From JBBIPZ01 sp037442505 [NCBI: Deltaproteobacteria bacterium] (lineage in GTDB: Bacteria > CALINM01), in assembly GCA_037442505.1 (NCBI GenBank), contig JBBIPZ010000001.1, forward strand, positions 135,281 to 199,280: a DNA stretch of 64,000 nucleotides. The letters run 5' to 3'. The notes beneath the pieces were generated by a model that made no database searches, was not told the origin of the DNA, and saw only the letters and a list, made by a program, of their open reading frames with translations. This document shows, in pieces, positions 48,999-57,923 of the stretch. The position numbers and the translations under genes were made by a program. Position 1 is the stretch's first letter. Each line of letters opens with the position of its first letter.

Positions 48999-50639
48999 TT
49001 ATTTTTTCCCGATTAACAGTTTTTCCATAGCCAAACCTGCCTGTGTGAAAAATATTTCCAGTGCATCTGTGTCTTGAATGTTTTTTTTGTTAGGCAAGTT
49101 ATCTCCATAGAAAAAAACCAGGGGTTTGTTATTGGACGTTATAACATCGAGAAAGATTTCTGTAGGTTTTTCCCCGCCCAGGCATTGATAAATAGTATCT
49201 AAAACTTTATCCTCGGGTGGATATCCTTTGAACGGAATACTGTACTTTATCACTTCTGAAATTTTACCTTCTATAGGCAAGGTTAAACCTTTCACCGTTT
49301 TAAAAGGTTCCTTGATAAAAGGTTCTAATCCAAACTGTCCCAGACCAAACAGTTTGGATTGTTTTATAGCAAAAACAACAGCCCTCGGCATAATCTCACT
49401 TGCCAATCTAAGTATCATTAATATTATTTCATTCCCTGTCTCTGCGTTAGAAAGCTCAGCAACCATAGATTTAAGCAGCTTAAGTCCGGGTGTAGTTGCG
49501 ATATTAGAGCCACTTTCGGTGATGCCAAATTCTTCTTTTAACTCCTTCTCCCACACAAACGGCGCAGATGCGTTTTTTGGGTTCTTTTTATTTATTATAT
49601 CATAAAAATTTTGTTCAAGTGTTTGAATAAAAAGTTTTACATCCTGTTCAATGTTATCCCTGGTAAGTTTACTTCTTTTAGGTTTTTTAATTAATGTTGC
49701 GTTCCACTGCTTAAGTTCTTCTTCTGCATCAGGGATGTGATAATCACAGCAAACAAAGATAGGGATATCTCTGCCTTTTGGAACGAGGTTTATAAGTTCT
49801 AATCCTCCTAAGATTCCTTCTCCATTTTCTTTTTCAGCGATCAAAGATGTAACAATTATAGGATTCTTTTCGTTATTTATAAGCTGGGATAGTTTTTGCT
49901 TTGCATCTATAAGTGTATCGGCTGTCATAATATCCAGACCTTTTTGCATTAAGCGCTTAGCTACAACATTTCGAAGCAAATCGTAATCATCAAAATAAAG
50001 TATTGAAGGCTTGTAAGACAAAATTTCCCCTTCCTTAGAAGGTTCGGCTTCTTGTGTTAAGGAAATTGAGGCTGAATCTTTTTGTTCTGAAAAAGGCTCT
50101 GAATATTCCTGTTCCCCTCCTTTTCTTGCTTCATCAAGTATTCTTGTGCCTTCCATTGCAAGAAACTGTGGGTTTAAGCCACTATTTTGAGAAAGGTCGT
50201 ACTGCATAAAATCAACACTTATATCTTCTCGTTTAATTTCGTCAGTCAGTTCAAACTGAAATTCGCCTTCTGTCCAGTAAAATAAACTGAAAACTGATTT
50301 TTCTATCAGGTCCACAACACACTCTTCGATCTTTTCTTTGGGGATATTGAAGTTATTGATAAGGATAGTCCCCAATTTTTCCTTGAAGTTGTTCTGTTTT
50401 TGTAGTTCGAGTGCTTTGTTTATTATATCCTGTTTTACATAACCTTTTCTTACGAGAAACTCCCCGAGACTAACTCTATATGCGTCGGAAAATGCGTTAA
50501 CTACCTTTCCCTTGTGAAAGAAAACCTTTCCTGTTCGTCCTCTGCTTTTGACGTGTAAAATGCCTGATTTGCCGCTTAAAGCAACTATCTGTAGTATTTC
50601 GCCTAATCCAAGGTCTTCTAACTTTCCTACAAGACTCAT
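48999..50639 (-). CDS. DUF4388 (PatA-like) protein with a pseudo-receiver domain
   Basis: 546 residues. Residues 1-165 are DUF4388/PATAN: SLVGKLEDLGLGEILQIVALSGKSG, SRGRTGKVFFHKGKVVNAF, then helices ending in YWTEGEFQFELT. Residues about 210-340 fold as a receiver (PSILYFDDYDLLRNVVAKRLMQKG), but the strand that should end in the phospho-Asp reads IIVTSLIAEKENG, with no Asp at that point. The C-terminal 180 residues are a GAF-like domain (ETGNEIILMILRLASEIMPRAVVFAI). First gene of the chemosensory run. No ribosome site: a -10 element lies 8 bp from the ATG. Likely an adaptor without phosphorylation. Confidence 0.82.
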   Translation of the reverse strand: MSLVGKLEDLGLGEILQIVALSGKSGILHVKSRGRTGKVFFHKGKVVNAFSDAYRVSLGEFLVRKGYVKQDIINKALELQKQNNFKEKLGTILINNFNIPKEKIEECVVDLIEKSVFSLFYWTEGEFQFELTDEIKREDISVDFMQYDLSQNSGLNPQFLAMEGTRILDEARKGGEQEYSEPFSEQKDSASISLTQEAEPSKEGEILSYKPSILYFDDYDLLRNVVAKRLMQKGLDIMTADTLIDAKQKLSQLINNEKNPIIVTSLIAEKENGEGILGGLELINLVPKGRDIPIFVCCDYHIPDAEEELKQWNATLIKKPKRSKLTRDNIEQDVKLFIQTLEQNFYDIINKKNPKNASAPFVWEKELKEEFGITESGSNIATTPGLKLLKSMVAELSNAETGNEIILMILRLASEIMPRAVVFAIKQSKLFGLGQFGLEPFIKEPFKTVKGLTLPIEGKISEVIKYSIPFKGYPPEDKVLDTIYQCLGGEKPTEIFLDVITSNNKPLVFFYGDNLPNKKNIQDTDALEIFFTQAGLAMEKLLIGKK

Positions 50640-50647
50640 AATTAAAA

Positions 50648-50676
50648 ATTATAGCCTTTGCAATTTTTTAAAACAA
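50648..50676 (-). promoter_or_regulatory. promoter of the chemosensory run
   Basis: On the minus strand TTGTTT (50676-50671), a 17-bp spacer and a perfect TATAAT (50653-50648). The ATG at 50639 is only 8 bp further, so the transcript should begin at or within a base or two of the start codon (leaderless), matching the lack of a ribosome site. Confidence 0.6.
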
Positions 50677-50687
50677 TTTTATTTTTC

Positions 50688-50814
50688 GAGAACTTAGAAA
50701 AAGGTCTATTACTCTGTGGCATATCCAAAAGCTCATGTTGGCAAGTAGCTAATTTATAAAAAATTTCTAAAATCATTTCAAATGATTTTAAAGAGCTTTG
50801 TTAGTTTTTGCAAA
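50688..50814 (-). repeat. dispersed intergenic repeat, copy B
   Basis: Reverse-complement relative of 22295-22416, about 127 bp, read on the minus strand after uvrC and before the chemosensory run. It carries the same hairpin (10-bp stem, 50768-50777 with 50781-50790) followed on the minus strand by a T-run, so it may end uvrC transcription. The second hairpin is weaker than in copy A, but one arm change (G to A opposite T) keeps pairing. Confidence 0.75.
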
Positions 50815-51011
50815 TGTCTTTTTTCAATATAAAAATTACATTAAAAATGTGTTTTTTAACAGAAAAAATTTAATAAAAAAGATATTGACAGAAAATTGCA
50901 CAAAAAATAGGCGTTTTGTTTAAATATCTAAAATTTTATAAAAAGAAAAAGTTCTCAACAAGACTTCTCCACAATCTGTTATACTGATAAAGTAAAATTT
51001 ATGTTTGCCAT
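50815..51011. other. AT-rich gap after uvrC, no gene seen
   Basis: Together with the repeat this makes a 372-bp gap between uvrC and the chemosensory run. It is very AT-rich with short runs of A and T. A TTGACA on the plus strand at about 50884 has no partner -10 or gene. Translation of the minus strand after the uvrC stop gives no HhH-domain residues, so uvrC is not simply frameshifted here. Confidence 0.5.
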
Positions 51012-52601
51012 TTATGCTTTAATTTTTAGCCTTTTTCTTAATTGATAGTTTGCAAAGCGATGAGCCTCTTCCCTCAAAAGCGAAAGTAGTTTAAAGGCAT
51101 CATCATTTTTGCTTAATAAAATAGGGTTTTTCCTGCCCCATACAAACAAAGAAGGTGTTTCATCTTTAGTCATGGCAACTAAAAATACGTTGTTTATTTT
51201 AAGTTCGTCTAAAACCTTTTTTGCCACAGATAACTGCCCTTTGCCACCATCAATCAAAAGTATTTCTGGCAGTCTCCATTCAGGGTGATTGAAACGGCGC
51301 TTTAAAGATTGGTAGAGGATTTTATAATCGTCATAAGACTCTTCTTTAAAGTTGAAAAGACGATAATCAGATTTTGAAACTTCTCCGTCAACCATAACTG
51401 TCATTGCACAAACAGGTTGTTTTCCCATCATATGAGCTACATCAAAACATTCTATACGTTCGGGCAGTTTGTCTAAACTAAACAATTTTTTCAATTTTTG
51501 TAATACATCGCTACTTGTTTTAACAAAGTTTGCAGCATTTAGCGATGCTGTTTTAACAAGACGCCTCTCTTCTTCAGTTTTTGCAGCCATAATTTTGACC
51601 GGCTTATTAAATCTTGACTTAAGTAATGTTTCTAAAGTGGTTACATCTGGCAGCTTAATTTCTGTTAAAATCTTCTCTGGCGCCACAACGCCAACTTTGT
51701 AGTACTCCAGCACAAATTGTGATATGGTTTCTTCAAGAGAAAGAGATAGCGTAACTGTAAAATCTTTTTTATGTAAGACTTGACCATGCCTCATAAATAA
51801 AAGACAGATATTTAATTTTTCGCCAAATGAGAAACTCCCCAAGATATCAACATTATTAAGCTTATGACTAACTACGCCCATTGTTTCAAAAAGACCAATT
51901 TTGTTATTAATGATGTCTCTATAAAATGCTGCCTTTTCAAATTGTTCCTTTTCAGATGCCTGAAGCATCAACTTTTTTAATAAAGGGACAACTTTTTTTG
52001 TGTTTCCATTAAGAAGTTCTACAGCACCATTAATAAAACGCATATACTCTTCTTTAGAAATAAGTCTACAACAGGGTGCGGCGCACTGTTGCATGTTAAA
52101 ATATATACAGGGCTTTTTTTTCAGTAAAAACGACTTATTTGAACATCTTCTTAGCTGGAAAAGTTTTTGAACAGTTTCGATGATACCTCTGATAACCTTA
52201 GCAGATGGGTAAGGTCCCCAGAGTAACACATTTTTTTCTCTCACAGGTTTTCTTGTTAATTCAAACTTTGGGTATTCATGGTTTAAATCAAGCATCAAGC
52301 ATAAATATCTTTTGTCGTCTTTTAATTGTATGTTGTATCTTGGTCTGTATCTTTTTATTAGATTATCCTCAAGGATGAGTGCTTCTTTTTCGTTAGAGGT
52401 TGTGATAAATTCAATGGAGCTCAGTTTATTAAGAAGAAAACGTATCTGATAACGTTTTTCGCCATGTTTTAAATAAGATTCTAACCTTTTTCTTATATTT
52501 TTTGCTTTGCCAACATAAATCACCTCATTAGATGAGTTTTTCATCAGATATACACCTGCAGTTTTGGGGGCATTTAAGACAGATTTTTCTAATATGCTCA
52601 T
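51012..52601 (-). CDS. uvrC: excinuclease ABC subunit C, lacking the HhH domain
   Basis: 529 residues, shorter than the usual 590-620. GIY-YIG nuclease domain at the N-terminus (PKTAGVYLMKN, EVIYVGKAKNIRKRLESYL), Cys cluster CIYFNMQQCAAPCC, UVR helix pair (KKLMLQASEKEQFEKAAFYRDII), and the RNase H-like 5' nuclease with D387 in ECFDVAHMMG, Asp in LIDGGKGQL and the His in EEAHRFANYQLRKR. The protein stops 10 residues after this, so the two C-terminal helix-hairpin-helix motifs that bind DNA are absent. Both incision sites are intact. It makes the dual cuts in nucleotide excision repair with UvrB. Confidence 0.93.
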   Translation of the reverse strand: MSILEKSVLNAPKTAGVYLMKNSSNEVIYVGKAKNIRKRLESYLKHGEKRYQIRFLLNKLSSIEFITTSNEKEALILEDNLIKRYRPRYNIQLKDDKRYLCLMLDLNHEYPKFELTRKPVREKNVLLWGPYPSAKVIRGIIETVQKLFQLRRCSNKSFLLKKKPCIYFNMQQCAAPCCRLISKEEYMRFINGAVELLNGNTKKVVPLLKKLMLQASEKEQFEKAAFYRDIINNKIGLFETMGVVSHKLNNVDILGSFSFGEKLNICLLFMRHGQVLHKKDFTVTLSLSLEETISQFVLEYYKVGVVAPEKILTEIKLPDVTTLETLLKSRFNKPVKIMAAKTEEERRLVKTASLNAANFVKTSSDVLQKLKKLFSLDKLPERIECFDVAHMMGKQPVCAMTVMVDGEVSKSDYRLFNFKEESYDDYKILYQSLKRRFNHPEWRLPEILLIDGGKGQLSVAKKVLDELKINNVFLVAMTKDETPSLFVWGRKNPILLSKNDDAFKLLSLLREEAHRFANYQLRKRLKIKA

Positions 52602-52647
52602 AATATTTTAAAAAGCATATCTATTATACCTCAAATAACAAAAGTAT

Positions 52648-52676
52648 TTGACAAAAAAAACATCTCAAAGTATCAT
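52648..52676 (+). promoter_or_regulatory. strong promoter of the cytochrome locus
   Basis: TTGACA (52648-52653), 17 bp, TATCAT (52671-52676), 42 bp before the ATG of the tetraheme cytochrome, with AAAGGAGG at 52703-52710. Confidence 0.8.
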
Positions 52677-52718
52677 ACTCCTGATTATCATTTTTTAATA
52701 ATAAAGGAGGTGAAAAAG

Positions 52719-53045
52719 ATGAAAAAGATAGCTACATTAATCGTTGCGTTTTTTGTAGTAGCCTTGTTTTCTGCTTTTGTATCAGCGGAAATGAAAGACA
52801 CTTACGAATTCAAAGGTGGTGCGATGGGAAAAGTTACCTTTCCTCATAAGGCTCATCAGGAAATGTTGAAAGATTGCAAAATTTGCCACCATAAAAATGA
52901 AGCAGGCAAGGAGCAGGCATGTACTGAATGTCACACGAAGGATTCCAAGGTTAAGATGAAAGATGCGGCACACAATTCTTGTAGGAAGTGTCACACAGAG
53001 CAAAGAAAGGGTCCTAAGGCTTGTAAAGATTGCCACAAGAAGTAA
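52719..53045 (+). CDS. c3-like tetraheme cytochrome c
   Basis: 108 residues from ATG 52719 (AAAGGAGG 8 bp before it). Signal peptide about 1-23. Four CxxCH motifs: CKICH, CTECH, CRKCH and CKDCH, and eight His in total (FPHKAH, CHH, AAH plus the four proximal ones), exactly what four bis-His hemes need. The VTFPHKAHQEML opening and CHH at the first heme are typical of class III (c3/c7) periplasmic cytochromes. It probably shuttles electrons in the periplasm between the membrane and the larger cytochromes encoded next. First gene of the locus, strongly expressed judging by promoter and ribosome site. Confidence 0.93.
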   Translation: MKKIATLIVAFFVVALFSAFVSAEMKDTYEFKGGAMGKVTFPHKAHQEMLKDCKICHHKNEAGKEQACTECHTKDSKVKMKDAAHNSCRKCHTEQRKGPKACKDCHKK

Positions 53046-53054
53046 TGTCATAAA

Positions 53055-53079
53055 TAAGGAGGGAGGAACTCCCTCCTTA
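53055..53079 (+). other. strong RNA hairpin between the tetraheme cytochrome and resB
   Basis: Perfect 11-bp stem TAAGGAGGGAG (53055-53065) with CTCCCTCCTTA (53069-53079), loop GAA. No T-run follows, so it is not a standard terminator. It may protect the 3' end of the cytochrome message or lower expression of resB. Confidence 0.7.
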
Positions 53080-53102
53080 AGCTCATTCATGAGGGGTATT
53101 TA

Positions 53103-54446
53103 ATGGCGATAAAAAAAGATAAATTCTGGGGTTTTTTATCCTCTGTTTCATTAGCTGTGGTGCTTTTGATTGTTTTAGCAGCGACATCGATCATAGGCAC
53201 ATTGATACCTCAAAATGGCTCCTATGAAGAGTATTTAAATCAATTTGGTCCTGTTTTTACAAAAGTGATCGAGACACTCGATCTTTTTGATATGTACCAT
53301 TCATGGTGGTTTATCTTTCTTTTAACACTCTTTACCGTTAATCTAATTTTATGCTCTTTAAAGAGGTTGCCACCAGTTCTTGAACAGATCAAAAATCCAA
53401 AAAAAATACTGACAGAAGAACTTGAAAGGTCTTTGTCTCTTTCTGATACTCTCAGGAAAAAGGGCAGTCCAGAGCGATGGAAAGAGGCAGTTAAAGAACT
53501 CTTATCCAAACGTTATGGTACACCTGATGGAGAAAAGATTGATGATAAAAGTTACCTTTATTTTGAAAAGGGCAAATATTCGCGTTTGGGCGTTTACATA
53601 ACTCATCTTAGCATTGTTATAATAATGATCGGTGGATTGATTGGTGCGTTTTTTGGCTTTCGTGGTTTTATTAATATTCCTGAAGGTAGCGCAGCCAATC
53701 AGGTTTTTTTAAGGGGTGGCAGAGCTCCTTATAACATGGATTTCGTTATACGTTGTGATAAATTTACACTCTCATACTATCCAATGGGCATGGTTAAAGA
53801 GTACAGGTCAGATGTCACAATTTTGGAAAACGGACGTGAAGTGAAGAAGGATTACCTCATAGTAAACAGGCCTCTTACATACAGGGGGCTGACCTTCTAT
53901 CAATCGAGCTATGGTGTGATAGACAGACATGCCAAGGTAAGGGTTTTTGTTAAGTCAGGACCTAATAAGGGAAAAAGCTTTGAGATGGATATTACCGATA
54001 AATTTGTAAATATACCTTTTAGTGGTGATTACGTTAAAGTTATAGAGCATTATCCCAACTTAGAAAATTTTGGACCGGCGATGATTTTGCAGATTGCTGA
54101 AGATGGAGCAATGCCAGTAAATTTTCCTGTTTATAAAAATTTGCCTGATAACGACATGAATCCACAAAGTAAATACTTTTTTAAGTATCTGGAAAATGAA
54201 GAACATTACTATACAGGGCTGCAGGTTACCAAGGATCCCGGTGTATGGATTGTCTGGACAGGATGTATAATGATGATGTTTGGTTTGTATTACAGCTTCT
54301 TTGTTGTCAGAAAGAGGATATGGGTTCGTGTGTTTTTTGAAGGGGAAAGAACAGCAATTACAGTGGCAGGGCATTCACCTCGTTCAAGAATGTTTGAGGA
54401 AGAGTTTGCAAAAATATTAGAGGATATTAAACAGCTTAACGTTTAG
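53103..54446 (+). CDS. resB: cytochrome c biogenesis protein ResB
   Basis: 447 residues, System II. Membrane helices near 15-35, 60-82, 157-178 and 385-405, with a large periplasmic domain between the last two. FWGFLSSVSLAVVLLIVLAATSIIGTLIPQ at the start (two pieces) and YSRLGVYITHLSIVIIMIGG are diagnostic; RGLTFYQSSYG is in the periplasmic domain. With CcsA, encoded next, it exports heme and ligates it to CxxCH motifs. Its place inside a cytochrome locus suggests a set dedicated to these unusually heme-rich proteins. Confidence 0.94.
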   Translation: MAIKKDKFWGFLSSVSLAVVLLIVLAATSIIGTLIPQNGSYEEYLNQFGPVFTKVIETLDLFDMYHSWWFIFLLTLFTVNLILCSLKRLPPVLEQIKNPKKILTEELERSLSLSDTLRKKGSPERWKEAVKELLSKRYGTPDGEKIDDKSYLYFEKGKYSRLGVYITHLSIVIIMIGGLIGAFFGFRGFINIPEGSAANQVFLRGGRAPYNMDFVIRCDKFTLSYYPMGMVKEYRSDVTILENGREVKKDYLIVNRPLTYRGLTFYQSSYGVIDRHAKVRVFVKSGPNKGKSFEMDITDKFVNIPFSGDYVKVIEHYPNLENFGPAMILQIAEDGAMPVNFPVYKNLPDNDMNPQSKYFFKYLENEEHYYTGLQVTKDPGVWIVWTGCIMMMFGLYYSFFVVRKRIWVRVFFEGERTAITVAGHSPRSRMFEEEFAKILEDIKQLNV

Positions 54447-54455
54447 GAGGCAAAA

Positions 54456-55319
54456 ATGGAAAGCTCACTTTTTATAAGTGGAAAGCTTCTTTCGATAACG
54501 ACCTTTGTGTATTTTTTTGCAATGGTGTTTTACATCATATATGTCGTTTCCAAAGGCAATACGATGGGACTATTGGGAACGATATTTACAGTGGCGGGCT
54601 TTTTCATCGAAACCGGAGGTCTGGTGCTGCGCTGGGTAGAGTCTTATCAGATGGGGATAGGCAGGGCACCCTTGACAAACCTTTATGAGTCTTTAGTGTT
54701 TTTTGCGTGGTGTGGTGCAGGTATCTATTTAGCTTTTGAATTTTATTACAAAAACAAGTTTATGGGCGCCTTTGTGCTACCATTTATTTCGATTGCAATG
54801 GCTTACGCTTCGTTTTCTCCCAACATTTCACAGGAGATTCAGCCCCTTGTGCCAGCATTACAAAGCAACTGGTTGATTTATCATGTAATTACTTGTTTCT
54901 TTGCTTACGCAGCATTTGCGGTTGCCTGTGGCGTAAGCATTATGTATGTCATTAAAAACCGCAAAGAAGAGAAGAAACAACAATTAGGTAATATTCTCTC
55001 TTTCTTCCCTTCTTCTGCGACGTTGGACGATATTAATTACAAAGCCATAGCAATTGGATTTCCTATGCTTACACTCGGTATCATAACTGGAGCTGCATGG
55101 GCAAATTATGCATGGGGCAGTTACTGGAGCTGGGATCCCAAGGAGACCTGGTCTTTGATTACCTGGTTTGTGTATGCGGCGTTTTTACATGCAAGATTTA
55201 CACGTGGATGGAGGGGAAAAAGGGCAGCCTGGCTTTCTATAATTGGTTTTTTTGCGGTAATAGTTACATACCTTGGGGTAAACCTCCTGCTTTCAGGTTT
55301 ACATAGCTATGCGAGTTAA
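54456..55319 (+). CDS. ccsA: cytochrome c biogenesis protein CcsA (ResC)
   Basis: 287 residues, eight membrane helices. The tryptophan-rich heme-handling motif [16 protein letters not shown] lies in the last third, with external His residues in YHVITCF and [10 protein letters not shown], as in the heme-handling protein family. It forms the System II synthetase with ResB. The 3' end overlaps the large cytochrome gene by 11 bp, so the maturation proteins and their substrate are made from one message. Confidence 0.95.
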   Translation: MESSLFISGKLLSITTFVYFFAMVFYIIYVVSKGNTMGLLGTIFTVAGFFIETGGLVLRWVESYQMGIGRAPLTNLYESLVFFAWCGAGIYLAFEFYYKNKFMGAFVLPFISIAMAYASFSPNISQEIQPLVPALQSNWLIYHVITCFFAYAAFAVACGVSIMYVIKNRKEEKKQQLGNILSFFPSSATLDDINYKAIAIGFPMLTLGIITGAAWANYAWGSYWSWDPKETWSLITWFVYAAFLHARFTRGWRGKRAAWLSIIGFFAVIVTYLGVNLLLSGLHSYAS

Positions 55320-56970
55320 TGGCAAGGCGTTAGTTTTTTTATCGTTGATTTTTTCTTGCTATATAAGTTTTGTAAGCAATATATCTAATATCATTGCTGC
55401 GGAAAACTGCACTGTATCGGGTTGTCACGATAAGTATCTGAAAGAAAAGAATGTTCATGCACCTGTGCGTGGCAGAAATTGTGAAAGGTGTCATGGTGGC
55501 AATGACCATCCGTATCCGCTTATAAAGAAAAAAGAGGAAATATGTGGCATCTGTCATAAAATAGTTACCAAAAAACATGCGCACCCTCCAGTGAAGGAAG
55601 GGGATTGTACCGCCTGTCATAACCCTCATGCAGGTAGTAACGAAAAGCTTTTGAAGCAAGCAGGCAATCAGCTTTGTTTCGAATGTCATGACGAAGCTAC
55701 GTTTAAAAACTCTGTTATTCATCCCCCTGTTTTAGATGGCTGTCTTTCGTGTCATGACCCACATGACAGTGATTATAAAAAGTTGTTAAAGGATGATGGC
55801 AAAAAGCTCTGTTACACATGTCACGAACCAAAAGATAACGAGAAAAATGTGCATCCACCAGTTCAGGATAGTTGTCTTTCGTGTCACAATCCGCACTCCA
55901 CAAAAGCAAAAGCTTTATTGATTAAAGAAGGTAATCAGCTTTGTTTCGAATGTCACGAAAGCGGTAGTTATATTGGCAAAAAAAATGTTCATGCACCCGT
56001 TCAAGAAGATTGTAAAAACTGTCATACACCTCATTCTGGCAAATTTAACAGGCTATTAAAAAATGAAAACATCTGTATAGAGTGTCACGGAACGATGATA
56101 GAGGGTAGTGTTGTGCATCCACCAGTCGAGGCAAAAGAGTGCTTATCCTGCCATGCACCCCATACCTCTGACGAGACAAAATTGAAGAAGGCACCGTTGC
56201 CAAAACTATGTTTTGAATGCCATGACAACAAAATGTTCACAAAAAAGTATATCCACAAACCAGTGAAATCAGAGTGTAATCTCTGTCATTATCCTCATAG
56301 TGGTAATAAAGATAAACTTCTTTTCGAAAAAAACGAAAAGCTATGTGAGCGTTGTCATAAAGAACTTGTTACCAAGTCAAAGTCTGTCAATTATTATCAT
56401 CCGCCAGTAAAAGATGGTCAGTGTAAGGTTTGTCATGAGCCACACTCATCAGAATTTCAAAAGGTTTTAATTGATATGCCTGTTCATTTGTGTAACAATT
56501 GCCACAATTTGGGCGATGCCAAAAACGCAAAGTCCATACACAATCCCGTTGAAGAAGGTAGTTGTGCCGCATGTCATGCGGTGCATGGCGATGATGCAAA
56601 GAAGTTTCTTTTAAAAGCTTTTCCAGAGACAAATTATGTTAGTTATAGACCGACGCTATTTGAGCTATGTTTTGAGTGTCATTCTCAAGAGCTTGCAAAA
56701 TATGCTAAAACTTACACCGCCACAGAGTTTAGAAATGGCGATCAGAACCTGCACTTTGTTCATGTAAATAAAGACAAAGGCAGAAACTGTAAAATCTGTC
56801 ACAACCCACACATGAGCTTACAAGACAAGCTTATAAACCCGGTTTACAAGGGGTTTGGTAAGTGGGATATACCCATTAAATTTGAAAAAACTTTTACTGG
56901 TGGTGGCTGTATAGCTGGCTGTCATAAGCCATATTATTACGATCGTATAAAACCAGTGAAAAACAAATAG
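55309..56970 (+). CDS. large multiheme cytochrome c (19 CxxCH plus CX4CH and CX3CH)
   Basis: 553 residues, exported (signal about 1-30, [14 protein letters not shown]). I count 19 CxxCH motifs between residues about 47 and 495. In addition there is a CX4CH (CTVSGCH) at the very N-terminus and a CX3CH (CIAGCH) at the very C-terminus, for up to 21 heme sites. Most motifs alternate CFECH and CLSCH-NPH in the 'doubled CXXCH' pattern with a HPPV spacer, so the chain is built of about nine repeats. It is likely a periplasmic or surface wire. No membrane helix or lipobox beyond the signal. The overlap with ccsA couples its translation to maturation. Confidence 0.92.
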   Translation: MRVNGKALVFLSLIFSCYISFVSNISNIIAAENCTVSGCHDKYLKEKNVHAPVRGRNCERCHGGNDHPYPLIKKKEEICGICHKIVTKKHAHPPVKEGDCTACHNPHAGSNEKLLKQAGNQLCFECHDEATFKNSVIHPPVLDGCLSCHDPHDSDYKKLLKDDGKKLCYTCHEPKDNEKNVHPPVQDSCLSCHNPHSTKAKALLIKEGNQLCFECHESGSYIGKKNVHAPVQEDCKNCHTPHSGKFNRLLKNENICIECHGTMIEGSVVHPPVEAKECLSCHAPHTSDETKLKKAPLPKLCFECHDNKMFTKKYIHKPVKSECNLCHYPHSGNKDKLLFEKNEKLCERCHKELVTKSKSVNYYHPPVKDGQCKVCHEPHSSEFQKVLIDMPVHLCNNCHNLGDAKNAKSIHNPVEEGSCAACHAVHGDDAKKFLLKAFPETNYVSYRPTLFELCFECHSQELAKYAKTYTATEFRNGDQNLHFVHVNKDKGRNCKICHNPHMSLQDKLINPVYKGFGKWDIPIKFEKTFTGGGCIAGCHKPYYYDRIKPVKNK

Positions 56971-56972
56971 TT

Positions 56973-57911
56973 ATGAAAAAATGGAGTTTATTGTTTGGTT
57001 TAGTTCTTTTTTTTTCGCTTTACCTTAACAATAAGGTTGGGGCGTTGTCGATAATCACCCCTGATGACAAAACATATGTGGATACGCCTTTTATATATAT
57101 TGTTGGTAAGCTTGACAATACGGATGTTTCACATATAACGGTCTCAGTTAACGATTTGAAGTCACCCCTTATTAATATTAAAGACCCGGAATATGTTGCT
57201 CAGTTTAAAGATTTTTTTATAATAGATGTAGAGTTGGATGAGGGAGAGAACTTGGTTGGCATAACAAGCTATAAAGACAGAAAACCTATGGAAGACAAAA
57301 AGATAGTTGTTTACTATAAAAAAAATAATGCTGTTATACCAAAAAACGTATCAAGATACTATTTTCATAGAGAAGATAAGGAGAAAGCCTGTCTTGATTG
57401 CCACAAAATTGCTAAGGACACCTGTTTAGAATGCCACAAAGGCATCGTGTCTAAAAAGTATGTTCACGGCCCTGCAGGCTCAGGTGATTGTGATGTCTGT
57501 CATTCATTTGAAGCAAAAGATAATGTTAAATACAGGGTTAATTCTAAATACAGTGAGCTTTGTGTGGAGTGCCATGCAGATTTAACATTGCAAAATTTTG
57601 CATATGCACACGGTCCTTTTGCAGTAGGGGATTGTGTTAATTGTCACAACATTCATTCATCTGATTATAAACATCAGCTAAATAGCGAGACAAACGAGCT
57701 TTGCAAGAGTTGTCACGAGGTGTTTAAGGAAAGAGATATTACTCATGTAGTTGCAAGGCACCCACTTTCTGGCAAACCTGATCCATCACGACCTAACAAA
57801 CAATTAGAATGCACAAGCTGTCACAATCCCCATGGTGAAAAGAGTAGTTACTTTTTTGTGCAGGGCAAAATGAGCAAGATGGAAATATGTATTATATGTC
57901 ATAAAAAATGA
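56973..57911 (+). CDS. octaheme cytochrome c with Ig-like N-terminal domain
   Basis: 312 residues. Signal peptide 1-24, then a β-sandwich-like region of about 100 residues (ITPDDKTYVDTPFIYIVGKL, ELDEGENLVGITSYKDRK) with the pattern of an Ig/big-domain. Eight CxxCH follow: CLDCH, CLECH, CDVCH, CVECH, CVNCH, CKSCH, CTSCH and CIICH. The domain may dock the protein on the barrel or on a filament. It begins 2 bp after the previous stop, so the two cytochromes are produced together. Confidence 0.9.
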   Translation: MKKWSLLFGLVLFFSLYLNNKVGALSIITPDDKTYVDTPFIYIVGKLDNTDVSHITVSVNDLKSPLINIKDPEYVAQFKDFFIIDVELDEGENLVGITSYKDRKPMEDKKIVVYYKKNNAVIPKNVSRYYFHREDKEKACLDCHKIAKDTCLECHKGIVSKKYVHGPAGSGDCDVCHSFEAKDNVKYRVNSKYSELCVECHADLTLQNFAYAHGPFAVGDCVNCHNIHSSDYKHQLNSETNELCKSCHEVFKERDITHVVARHPLSGKPDPSRPNKQLECTSCHNPHGEKSSYFFVQGKMSKMEICIICHKK

Positions 57912-57923
57912 GGAGTTTGATGT

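Noticed and set aside
50878-50912. TTGACA on the plus strand in the gap after uvrC
   Set aside because: No -10 at the right distance and no plus-strand gene follows.
55339-55722. Minus-strand frames across the multiheme cytochrome
   Set aside because: They mirror the dense CxxCH coding on the plus strand and show no start signals or family features.
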